From: Halorhabdus tiamatea SARL4B
GTDB taxonomy: Archaea > Halobacteriota > Halobacteria > Halobacteriales > Haloarculaceae
Reading direction: 5' to 3'
DNA length: 64,000 nucleotides
Assembly: GCF_000470655.1 (NCBI RefSeq)
Contig: NC_021921.1
Span: 1,860,001 to 1,924,000 of the forward strand
A program made the position numbers and the translations under genes. Shown one piece after another: positions 25,155 through 32,247 of this stretch. Each line of letters opens with the position of its first letter. The first letter of the stretch is position 1. A model generated the notes under the pieces. That model searched no databases. It saw only the letters and a program-made list of their open reading frames with translations, and was not told where the DNA came from.

Positions 25155-25427
25155 ATGACTTCGGAGGAGCACTACGTCATTCCTGGGAGTGCGGGCGACG
25201 AATGGGTCCGCCCGCAGCCTGTCGACGAGCTCGTCGTCGACGCCGTCCTCGACGCCACTGACTACGAGGCGGACGAACTGGACCCGCTCTCGTCGTACGT
25301 CGATCTCGACGAACTCGTCGCGGTCTTTGCGGACGAGACCGACGCGACCGACCTCTCCTTTACTGTCGAGGATCACGACGTGACCGTCCACCACACCGGC
25401 GACATCGACGTCGAATCCCACTCCTGA
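25155..25427 (+). CDS. HalOD1 output-domain protein
   Basis: The 90-residue acidic protein consists almost wholly of one HalOD1 domain: residues 20-90 include VDELVVDAVLDATDYEADEL, PLSSYVDLDELVAVFAD and LSFTVEDHDVTVHHTGDIDV. HalOD1 is a haloarchaeal domain predicted to act as an output module in signalling; stand-alone copies like this are common and uncharacterised. It is transcribed from its own promoter upstream of mgsA on the same strand, with a 125-bp gap, so an operon is unlikely. Confidence 0.78.
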   Translation: MTSEEHYVIPGSAGDEWVRPQPVDELVVDAVLDATDYEADELDPLSSYVDLDELVAVFADETDATDLSFTVEDHDVTVHHTGDIDVESHS

Positions 25428-25552
25428 CGGGCGCATCGCCCAGCGCGATCGATCGTGACCGTCTGTGAGCGCACATCCAGAGCGGTCGTGACCTGGACCC
25501 GCCTCTCGACGATTTCCTCAACGTCTTTATCCCAGGGGTCGAGACATAAGGC

Positions 25553-25924
25553 ATGACCCGGATTGCACTCATCGCCCACGACGACGAGAAGCCCGAGATG
25601 ATCGACTTCGTGCGCGCCCACAAGGACGTCCTCTCGGGGTTCGACCTCGTCGCCACTGGCACGACGGGCAAACGAATCATGGAGGAGACCGGTCTCGACG
25701 TCGAGCGCAAACAGTCCGGACCGCTGGGCGGGGACACCCAGATCGGTGCGGAAGTGGCCGACGAAGCCCTCGACGGGATCGTCTTCCTCCGCGATCCGTT
25801 GACCGCCCAGCCACACGAGCCCGACATCACGGCACTGCTCCGCATCTGTGACGTCCACGACACACCGATGGCGACGACCCGAACCTCCGCCGAGTTCCTG
25901 ATCGAAGGGCTGGCAAACGAATAA
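25553..25924 (+). CDS. mgsA: Methylglyoxal synthase
   Basis: The 123-residue enzyme converts dihydroxyacetone phosphate to methylglyoxal and phosphate. Signature residues are present: [15 protein letters not shown] near 5 (His and Lys of the substrate site), [18 protein letters not shown] near 33 (phosphate loop), [17 protein letters not shown] near 55 with the catalytic Asp, and [17 protein letters not shown] near 75 with the second Asp and His. Length is at the short end for the family. A CTTTATCCC TATA-like box lies about 25 bp upstream. The enzyme is unusual in archaea and would relieve sugar-phosphate build-up in a sugar-fermenting haloarchaeon (inference). Confidence 0.93.
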   Translation: MTRIALIAHDDEKPEMIDFVRAHKDVLSGFDLVATGTTGKRIMEETGLDVERKQSGPLGGDTQIGAEVADEALDGIVFLRDPLTAQPHEPDITALLRICDVHDTPMATTRTSAEFLIEGLANE

Positions 25925-25981
25925 CGGACCGCCGCCGGCTTTCGAAATCCTTTTTTCGGCCCTCGTCGTCTCTGGATATGC

Positions 25982-26055
25982 GCCGCCTTAGCTCAGACTG
26001 GGAGAGCACTCGACTGAAGATCGAGCTGTCCCCGGTTCAAATCCGGGAGGCGGCA
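25982..26055 (+). tRNA. tRNA-Phe (anticodon GAA)
   Basis: A 74-nt cloverleaf has acceptor GCCGCCT/AGGCGGC plus discriminator A, anticodon stem CTCGA/TCGAG with loop CTGAAGA (anticodon GAA), and T arm CCCCGGTTCAAATCCGGG. No intron and no encoded CCA are seen. Its 3' side carries several degenerate copies of its own 3' half. Confidence 0.96.
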
Positions 26056-26540
26056 TTTTCTTGCGAACGAAGTGAGCAGTGAAAACGCCCCCGACCGCGA
26101 TTCGAACGCCGGGAGTCGCAGCCGAGCGAAGCGAGGACCGTCTCCCGGAAGTTCATCCGGGAGGCGGCATACCACTTTTTACTTCGTCGGGTTCGCCTTC
26201 GGCGAACCACTCCTCGCAAAAACTTGGGGAAAACGGCCGGACGCTCACTGCGTTCGCGCCCGGTGAAACCGCAACTCGCCTCGCTCGTCGCGGTATGACA
26301 AACTAACTGAAGATCGGGCTGTTCCCGTTCCCGCGAGCGGGAAGTCGAAAGACGAGCGCCAGCGAGTCTTTCGGGAGTTCACGATACGAGAGGCGGCATT
26401 TCTCTGAACTCGACTGGTGAGCGAAGCGAACCCAGCGAGTTCTGCAAGTGGTATCCGAGCGGATTTGAACTAGACCAGAAAGGCCCAGCGAAGCGAGCAT
26501 TTCTGGGCGTGATTCACAATACGGGAGGCAGTATTCCTCG
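26056..26540 (+). repeat. Array of degenerate tRNA-Phe copies and GNA-type hairpins
   Basis: No gene is seen from 26056 to about 26715. Acceptor/T-arm copies ending in GGAGGCGGCA-like sequence occur at 26145-26169, 26372-26398 and 26511-26533, progressively more diverged. An anticodon-arm copy (CTAACTGAAGATCGGGCTG) is at 26303-26321. Segment 26451-26472 resembles the tRNA-Val 3' end (18 of 22). Hairpin cores lie at 26065, 26124, 26245 (minus orientation), 26354 (12-nt variant) and 26419, several with 7-12 bp stems. The arrangement parallels the 3' flank of tRNA-Val. Confidence 0.82.
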
Positions 26541-26729
26541 CGATGACGTCACTCTCGGGACAACAGTGCCGGTACCCGATTACAATCGCTTCGAGATACG
26601 GGACCGTTTGCGAGCGGAAGACGTGGAACGTCGGATCGGTCCGGAAGACGTAGAACGGGCCCGTTGAACTGGCATACGCTGAGTCCTGCCTGACGTAACA
26701 AAAAAGGGGGTCCCGTGCCACCTCCACAT

Positions 26730-27233
26730 GTGCATCGAGAGGGCCATGTCGGGGCTGCCTTGCTCGCCTACGCGCCGGTCGGGTTGATCGTCTTCGTCGC
26801 GGGGTTCGAGGGAGCCGCAATGGCCGGTGCAGTCGGGGCCGGTCTTCTCGCGATGGTTCCGGATTACGACCAGCGCGTCCCAGGCATCACGCATCGTGGG
26901 ATCACCCATACGGTCTGGTTCGCCACCCTCGTCGGGATCGGGCTCGGTCTCGTCGGTCTCGCGATCGGCTCGAATGACGGCATTCTCGCGGCGATCGGCC
27001 TCGGCGTGTTCTGGCTGGTGGTCGGGACGGTCACGATCCTCTCACACATCGCCGCAGACGCGCTCACGCCGATGGGTGTCGAACCGTACGCGCCGGTCCG
27101 TGACGACCACTACTCCTACGACCTCGCCCGAGCGGCGAACCCGATCGCGAACTACGCCTTACTCGGTGTTGGCGTGATCACGTCGGGGCTGGCGCTGGTA
27201 GCAGGCAACGCGATTGCGAGTGTCCTTTCCTGA
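26730..27233 (+). CDS. Metal-dependent hydrolase-like membrane protein (YdjM/DUF457 type)
   Basis: The product has about 167 residues with four or five hydrophobic segments. It carries the family's conserved polar motifs: MVPDYDQRVPGITHRGITHT near residues 45-65 (Asp and His residues clustered at the membrane face) and LSHIAADALTPMGVEPYAP near 108-126. YdjM/DUF457 proteins are annotated as inner-membrane metal-dependent hydrolases, but their substrates are unknown. GTG at 26730 begins the conserved MHREGHVGAALLAYAP; GTG at 26715 would add five residues. A second member of this family is encoded at 29210. Confidence 0.8.
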   Translation: MHREGHVGAALLAYAPVGLIVFVAGFEGAAMAGAVGAGLLAMVPDYDQRVPGITHRGITHTVWFATLVGIGLGLVGLAIGSNDGILAAIGLGVFWLVVGTVTILSHIAADALTPMGVEPYAPVRDDHYSYDLARAANPIANYALLGVGVITSGLALVAGNAIASVLS

Positions 27234-27399
27234 TTTGGCCGAGCATCGCAGTCTCATATCGGATACAGCACGAGAATCACGACTTCAGCCGTGGGTGAGC
27301 TGACGTGAAAACACAGCCCCAGCACAGACCGGCGTCGACCGCGAGCGATCGACTCACAGGGGAGACAGATTCCAGCCCGATCAACTGGACTGGACCAAC

Positions 27400-27408
27400 T
27401 GATATATC
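27400..27408 (+). promoter_or_regulatory. TATA box for the 27432 gene
   Basis: GATATATCC stands 24-32 bp upstream of the ATG at 27432 and is the only AT-rich stretch in the 198-bp gap, which otherwise shows nothing. Confidence 0.5.
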
Positions 27409-27431
27409 CGGATCCGGGCAAAGCGAGGGAT

Positions 27432-27878
27432 ATGGACGTCGATCGAGTCACCGCCCTGAGTGGGATCCTCCTTGTCGTGGGCCTCGTCTTGATGACCCTC
27501 CCGATCGCTCTACCGGCTGACGTCCCGGACGACCGCGTCGAATTCTACGTCGAGAGCGATTGGAGCGACTATGCCGACCAGACGACCCTCGCCTACGCGA
27601 ACCTCAGCGAGGACGGGCGTGCCGTCTTCGAGGCGGCGCGGCAGGCGACGCCTGCGACGATCAATCGGTCAGTCGCGACCGCTCCGGAATCGTTGACGCC
27701 GCCGCCAGATCCCATCGAGATCTACAACGTACACGATGACGGGGCATTTTACCTCCTCCAGGTCAGACATCTCACCGACGAGGCGGACTTCCTGACCCAA
27801 CGTCTCCCACGGGTGGGCGCGCTCGGTGTCGGGTTTCTCTGTCTCGTCGGGGCCGCGTACTCGCGGTTCGAAGTCTAA
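27432..27878 (+). CDS. Two-span membrane protein of unknown function
   Basis: The 148-residue protein has an N-terminal transmembrane helix (residues 8-28, TALSGILLVVGLVLMTLPIA). A soluble domain of about 95 residues should lie outside the cell. A second helix (about 127-142, VGALGVGFLCLVGAAYS) is followed by a very short cytoplasmic tail. The external domain has the YVESDWSDYADQTTLAYANL and IEIYNVHDDGAFYLLQVRHL segments and no Cys. I do not recognise a family with confidence. It has its own TATA box and no operon partners. Confidence 0.68.
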   Translation: MDVDRVTALSGILLVVGLVLMTLPIALPADVPDDRVEFYVESDWSDYADQTTLAYANLSEDGRAVFEAARQATPATINRSVATAPESLTPPPDPIEIYNVHDDGAFYLLQVRHLTDEADFLTQRLPRVGALGVGFLCLVGAAYSRFEV

Positions 27879-28000
27879 CGCGATCGGTTCTGGCGGTCCG
27901 CACTCGAGTCAGCAAGGCCACTCGTGCCAGCGTAGAACACCGGCGGCTTTTGTTCGCTGGGACAGACACACCTGCCTGGAACGCGAAGTCACGACGATCA

Positions 28001-28843
28001 ATGCCGACCGATGGGACACTCCCGGCAGAGACACGGCTCGGGCGAACGGCCCTGCGGGTGGCCGACCTCGCCGCAACGACCGACTTCTATCGCGAGGTTG
28101 TCGGTCTCACACTCCTCGAGCGGTCGGCGGAACGGACGACACTCGGGGCCGGTGACACTCCGTTGCTCGTACTGGAACGCGACGAGACCGCTGTCGAGCC
28201 GAGTCGCTCAGCCGCCGGGCTCTTCCACACCGCGTTCAGGGTCCCGTCGCGAGGGGCACTTGGCGACGCGCTGACCCGGGTTCGAGAGCGAGGGCACCTC
28301 GACGGCGCGTCGAATCACGGCGTGAGCGAAGCCCTCTACCTCACCGATCCGGAAGGCAACGGCGTCGAGATATACCGGGATTTCCCGCGTGCGGAATGGC
28401 CGACCAGCGACGACGGCCGCGTCCGGATGTGGACCGAACCGCTCGATATCGAGGGGGTTTCAGAGGCAGCCACCGGGATGGACGGCGTTCCCGACGGGAC
28501 CGACCTCGGCCACGTCCACCTCGAAGTGACGTCCCTCGCGGCGTTCCGGGAGTGCTACGTGGACACGCTCGGGTTCACGGAACAGACCACCCTCCCCGAC
28601 GCGTCGTTCGTCGCCGCCGGGGGCTATCACCATCACGTCGGTGCCAACACCTGGGGACAGCGAAGCGCACCGGCCAGCGGTCGCGGACTGGCCTGGTTCG
28701 AAGTACTCCTGCCGGATACACGGACGCTCGAGGCGGTCGAAAACCGCGTCGCCGCCAGTCAGTATTCGGCGACCCAGACAGCGGCGTCCCTCTCAGTGAC
28801 GGGGCCGGACGACATCGAAGTACGTTTTCGCGTCACGTCGTAG
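28001..28843 (+). CDS. Tandem VOC (glyoxalase/dioxygenase) superfamily protein
   Basis: The 280-residue protein has two vicinal-oxygen-chelate units. The first (about 12-125) includes TALRVADLAATTDFYREVVG and ends with YLTDPEGNGVEIYRD. The second (about 165-280) begins with LGHVHLEVTSLAAFRECYVD and contains YHHHVGANTWG. Metal-ligand candidates are His in GHVHLEV, His in HHHVG and Glu in VEIYRD. The layout matches the CatE/YfiE type of extradiol-dioxygenase-like proteins; the true substrate is unknown. ATG at 28001 is chosen because it starts just before the first beta strand. Confidence 0.82.
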   Translation: MPTDGTLPAETRLGRTALRVADLAATTDFYREVVGLTLLERSAERTTLGAGDTPLLVLERDETAVEPSRSAAGLFHTAFRVPSRGALGDALTRVRERGHLDGASNHGVSEALYLTDPEGNGVEIYRDFPRAEWPTSDDGRVRMWTEPLDIEGVSEAATGMDGVPDGTDLGHVHLEVTSLAAFRECYVDTLGFTEQTTLPDASFVAAGGYHHHVGANTWGQRSAPASGRGLAWFEVLLPDTRTLEAVENRVAASQYSATQTAASLSVTGPDDIEVRFRVTS

Positions 28844-28930
28844 CCGACCGCTCCCGCGAGCAGTGCTCGATCAAACACTGATTTGAGCCACCACCGAACT
28901 TTTCCAATCCCTGGATAGTTGTCAGTCCAA

Positions 28931-29071
28931 ATGCAACGCCGCCGTTTCCTTACAGGCCTCGGCAGCGCCGGGGCGATCACGACAGCGGGGTGTGGGTGGG
29001 GCTGTCGCGGGCGAGCGGTCGTCCGCCGTCTCGAACACGGTCGTCGAAGCGAGTGCTGCGTGGACCGCTGA
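28931..29071 (+). CDS. Short ORF with Tat/lipobox signal, probably truncated gene
   Basis: ATG at 28931 starts MQRRRFLTGLGSAGAITTAG followed by Cys: a twin-arginine motif, hydrophobic stretch and lipobox, as in haloarchaeal Tat lipoproteins. After the lipobox only 25 residues follow, Arg-rich and unlike a mature lipoprotein, before TGA at 29069-29071. I read this as the start of a lipoprotein gene that has lost its body by frameshift or deletion. A functional 46-residue lipopeptide is less likely. Confidence 0.5.
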   Translation: MQRRRFLTGLGSAGAITTAGCGWGCRGRAVVRRLEHGRRSECCVDR

Positions 29072-29209
29072 GCGTGCTGAACAGTGAAATGCTCCGCCGG
29101 CGTTCGCTGGCCCCGGTGAGTGAACAGAGAACGCGTCACTCCCAACCCTGGCACGGATCCGCAGGCGACCGATAGATTGATCCATTTGTGTCCCAACAGT
29201 CACAACACA

Positions 29210-29860
29210 ATGATGCTCCCGACCCACGCGCTCGCGGGGATGGCGCTGGCGCTGCCAGTGGCGACCGTCGCGCCGGAGTTCGCCGGCGTCGCCCTTCTGG
29301 CCGGCCTGCTCGGGGGCAGTGTCCCGGACTTCGACATGTACGTCGGCCACCGGAAGACACTGCACTACCCCGTCTACTATGCAGCCCTGGTGGTCCCCGC
29401 AGTCGCACTCGCCGTCGCCGTCCCGGCGGTCTGGACGGTCGGCGCGGCCGTCTTTCTGATCGCCGCGGCTGCCCACAGCCTCGCCGACGTCTTCGGGGGT
29501 GGACTCGAACTCAGGCCGTGGGAGGGGACATCCGACCGGGCCGTCTACGATCACTACCGAGGGCGATGGATCGCCCCCCGTCAGTGGGTCAGCTACGACG
29601 GCTCGCCCAGCGATTTCGTCCTGTCGGGCGCGCTCGCGGTCCCACTCTTGTTTTCGATCGACGGGCCCCTCAGCTGGGCGGTGCTCGCGGCGCTGGCGGT
29701 CGCGGGCGTCTACGCCGCCGTCCGTCGATACCTGCCGAGCGTCGCCGTCCGCGCCCTCGACGTCATCGGCCCGCGGCTCCCCGAGGACGTGCGGTCGGCC
29801 GTCCCGTCACGCTATCGCGACGCCCACCCGGAAGCGTTCGGTTCGAATATGTCCGATTGA
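29210..29860 (+). CDS. Metal-dependent hydrolase-like membrane protein (YdjM/DUF457 type), second copy
   Basis: The 216-residue polytopic protein begins MMLPTHALAGMALALPVATV, a conserved start with His at the membrane edge. LGGSVPDFDMYVGHRKTLHY near 36-58 and IAAAAHSLADVFGGGLELRP near 82-103 carry the conserved Asp and His residues of the family. About five membrane spans are followed by a cytoplasmic basic tail. ATG at 29210 (with ATG 29213 next to it) is chosen over the earlier in-frame start because the upstream residues are hydrophilic and uncharacteristic. It is related to the gene at 26730. Confidence 0.8.
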   Translation: MMLPTHALAGMALALPVATVAPEFAGVALLAGLLGGSVPDFDMYVGHRKTLHYPVYYAALVVPAVALAVAVPAVWTVGAAVFLIAAAAHSLADVFGGGLELRPWEGTSDRAVYDHYRGRWIAPRQWVSYDGSPSDFVLSGALAVPLLFSIDGPLSWAVLAALAVAGVYAAVRRYLPSVAVRALDVIGPRLPEDVRSAVPSRYRDAHPEAFGSNMSD

Positions 29861-30028
29861 CCGGGGAGATCGACTGTCCGGTTGGGCGGATGGCCGAGTT
29901 ACGACCGTTCCGGCGGGCCATCCCGAACGACCGGCTTCCGTCCAGTCCCCGAAGTGGACAGTCACGGTGTCGCCGGTAGACTCATGGGGTTACCGGGAGT
30001 TATCATCGACGTACTGGGCTGAGCTACG

Positions 30029-30724
30029 GTGTTCGATTTCCTCACCTTCCTCGCACTCTCGCTCCAGGGGGCGATCCTCGGACTGCTGGTCGTCGCCGTC
30101 CGCCGTCGAAACGTCCCGGCCGCCGTCAACGCCCTGGCGTCGCTCGCACTCGCCGTGGTCCCGACGGCCCTGGAACTCGGCTTTCGTGCAGTGGGCGAGC
30201 CACTCGCCCTCGACCCGCTGCTCGCAGTCTGGCTCGGCGTCGCCGGATTCCTCCACTCGATCGGCATGCTCGGACTGTACGACTCGACGTGGTGGTGGGA
30301 TCACCTCACGCATACCATCTCGGCAGCGCTCGTCGCGGCGTTTTTCTACGCCGCGTTGCTCGTCGCCGTCCCGTCCGTACCAGCGCGCACACCAGTAGTG
30401 GGCGTCGGTGCGATAACCGTCGCCACGACGTTTGCTATCGGCGTCTTCTGGGAGCTGATCGAGCTCGTGGCCCGCGACGTCGCCGATCGGCTCGACGTCG
30501 ATCCGGTCCTCGTCCACTACGGCTGGCGCGATACGGCGATCGACCTCGTTTTCGACGTGGTGGGTGCGGTCGTGATCGTCGTCCTCGACGTCCAGGTCTT
30601 CGTTTCGATCGTCGAACAGTTCCCCGCCCTGACTGAAGGGATGGTCATCGCGAGCGGGTGGGGCGTCGCGATCGTGTCGGTCGCGATGGCGCTGTTCGTC
30701 ACCGTCGGATCGATTCGCACCTAA
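30029..30724 (+). CDS. DUF2238/YjdF-like integral membrane protein
   Basis: The 231-residue protein has about six transmembrane segments. Charged motifs inside the membrane region are notable: STWWWDHLTHTISAALVAAF near 90-110, FAIGVFWELIELVARD near 136-151 and WRDTAIDLVFDVVGAVVIVV near 166-186. The WDHLTH / FWELIE / DTxxDLxFDxxG series resembles the DUF2238 (YjdF) family, whose function is unknown. It starts at GTG 30029. A 45-bp tandem repeat follows immediately after the stop. Confidence 0.7.
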   Translation: MFDFLTFLALSLQGAILGLLVVAVRRRNVPAAVNALASLALAVVPTALELGFRAVGEPLALDPLLAVWLGVAGFLHSIGMLGLYDSTWWWDHLTHTISAALVAAFFYAALLVAVPSVPARTPVVGVGAITVATTFAIGVFWELIELVARDVADRLDVDPVLVHYGWRDTAIDLVFDVVGAVVIVVLDVQVFVSIVEQFPALTEGMVIASGWGVAIVSVAMALFVTVGSIRT

Positions 30725-30740
30725 TCGCGTGCGGACCGAG

Positions 30741-30838
30741 CCGCCGGACGCGAGCCACCGGTCGACCCGACAGGACTCCGGGGAACCGCCGGACGCGAGC
30801 CACCGGCCGGCCGGACAGGTCTTCTGGGAGCCGCCGGC
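30741..30838. repeat. 45-bp tandem repeat, about 2.2 copies
   Basis: Units begin CCGCCGGACGCGAGCCACCG at 30741 and 30786, with a partial third unit from 30831. The first half of the unit is perfectly conserved and the second half varies. It fills most of the space between the YjdF-like gene and the PD-(D/E)XK-like gene. Confidence 0.8.
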
Positions 30839-30874
30839 CGAAGGTTCTTGACGCCGTTTCACGTTGGAGAGTGT

Positions 30875-32128
30875 ATGGCCACGAAGGCGTTGCTGTCCGA
30901 GCCCCGGGTGCTCGCCCACGCGAAACAGCGGCTGTTTCCCGAGCCGACGGCAGCGGACACATACGCGGTCGTGGACACGCAGTTCGCCAGCGAGGAGTGG
31001 CTCGCCGGCGAACCCATCGAGCCGGCCGTCCGTGAGCAACTGGCCCCTTTCAATCACGTCCAGGTCGGCTCGGGGTATCCCGACCTGCTCGGCGTGCGAC
31101 GGCTCGAATCAGCGTTACTCGCCGTCGAGCGCTTCGGCGACGACCCGCCGCTGGTCGCACTCGAGGCGAAGGGCTACACGGGCGACCGGACGGTCGACGT
31201 CGAGCGGGGGGTCGTCCAGGCGTACGATCGACTCAACGAGGCGAACGCGGCGTACGTCGCCGCCCCGAAGCCGGCGATCTCCAACTCTGCCCAGACGCTC
31301 GCGCGCGAACTCAACGTCGGCGTCCTGGGTGTCGACGCCGGTGGGACGGTCGATGCACTCGAAGTCCCCCGCGTCGTCGGCAATCGAACGGTCGAGGCGG
31401 CGTCGGCGATCCGATTCCAGGCGACGGCCCAGGGCGTCGCCGAGAAGTCCTTCAGTCTCAACCACCCGAAGAACTACCTCGCCTACCCGCTCGCGCTGTA
31501 TCATCCAGATCCGACCGACGAAGTGCTCGCGAAACACGTCGTCAGCGCCACGGACGGGGCCAGACAGGGCGCGGCGTTCCTGGGGCTCGTCGACGCGGAT
31601 CCCGACGGCACCACGCTCACTCCGCTGGGCAGCGAGGTGGTGCGGTTCGCCCGCCACCGATACGGGACCGTCGCGGACGCGCTCGCGGCGTTCGAGGCCT
31701 GGCAGGGGTCACGGACGCGATTCTCCGAACTGGCTCCAGAGTGGGGCCAACTCACCAGACGAGTGCTGTGGTCGTATCCGGCCACGAAACTCATCGTCTC
31801 CGAGCTCCAGACGATGCACGACGACGGCATCCCCGAACCGTCGCTCGTCGAGCTGGTCACCTGGCTCCACGTCCACCATCCGACGTTCACCGTCGAACTG
31901 TTCGTCCGCGGGAGCGATGCGGCCCGCTCGCGCGTCCTCAACGAGGATGGGGAGCTCAGAGAGTCAGCACTGAGAGACGGGAACGTCTATCACGCACCGA
32001 CGGTCTTCCAACTGAAAGCGATGCTCTATCACGCGGGTATCCTGACGGACCGAGGTGCAGAACCCCATCGGCTCGATCCCGAGGCAGACGTCTGGCAGTT
32101 GGTCGAGCCACTCGACCACCGTGGGTGA
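30875..32128 (+). CDS. PD-(D/E)XK nuclease-like protein with helical C-terminal region
   Basis: The 417-residue protein has an N-terminal nuclease-like core. VGSGYPDLLGVRR near residue 66 supplies the Asp, DDPPLVALEAKGYT near 88 the ExK, and GVVQAYDRLNEANAAYVAAP near 110 the following helix and strand, all in PD-(D/E)XK order. The rest is helical with wHTH-like parts (LTPLGSEVVRFARHRYGTVA near 247; VFQLKAMLYHAGIL near 388). I know no named family for it. It is not next to a methyltransferase or helicase, so a restriction role is unproven; DNA repair or tRNA processing are alternatives. ATG at 30875 begins MATKALLSEPRVLAHAKQ. Confidence 0.65.
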   Translation: MATKALLSEPRVLAHAKQRLFPEPTAADTYAVVDTQFASEEWLAGEPIEPAVREQLAPFNHVQVGSGYPDLLGVRRLESALLAVERFGDDPPLVALEAKGYTGDRTVDVERGVVQAYDRLNEANAAYVAAPKPAISNSAQTLARELNVGVLGVDAGGTVDALEVPRVVGNRTVEAASAIRFQATAQGVAEKSFSLNHPKNYLAYPLALYHPDPTDEVLAKHVVSATDGARQGAAFLGLVDADPDGTTLTPLGSEVVRFARHRYGTVADALAAFEAWQGSRTRFSELAPEWGQLTRRVLWSYPATKLIVSELQTMHDDGIPEPSLVELVTWLHVHHPTFTVELFVRGSDAARSRVLNEDGELRESALRDGNVYHAPTVFQLKAMLYHAGILTDRGAEPHRLDPEADVWQLVEPLDHRG

Positions 32129-32158
32129 GAACGCCGATCCGGAGCCTTCCAGTGGGAA

Positions 32159-32164
32159 TTAATA
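32159..32164 (+). promoter_or_regulatory. TATA box upstream of leader ORF and hemG-like gene
   Basis: TTAATA lies 24-29 bp upstream of the ATG at 32188, the start of a 19-codon leader ORF. The distance to the hemG-like start (32244) would be about 80 bp. Transcription is thus expected to begin at or near 32188. Confidence 0.5.
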
Positions 32165-32187
32165 CGAGCAACGTGTAGTCCGGAGGT

Positions 32188-32247
32188 ATGATCGACGAAT
32201 CCATGCGGACGCTGTCGTCGCCGGAGACCCCCGAGGTGAACCGATGA
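32188..32247 (+). CDS. 19-codon leader ORF overlapping the hemG-like start
   Basis: ATG at 32188, preceded by GGAGGT, opens MIDESMRTLSSPETPEVNR and ends in a TGA that overlaps the next ATG (ATGA at 32244-32247). The position relative to the TATA box fits a leaderless start. It may couple translation of the downstream oxidase to its own reading, or be a chance frame in the 5' leader. Confidence 0.4.
   Translation: MIDESMRTLSSPETPEVNR

Noticed and set aside
30741-30838. Possible CRISPR-like repeat
   Set aside because: Only about two units are present, and the variable half differs by scattered substitutions rather than being a replaced spacer.
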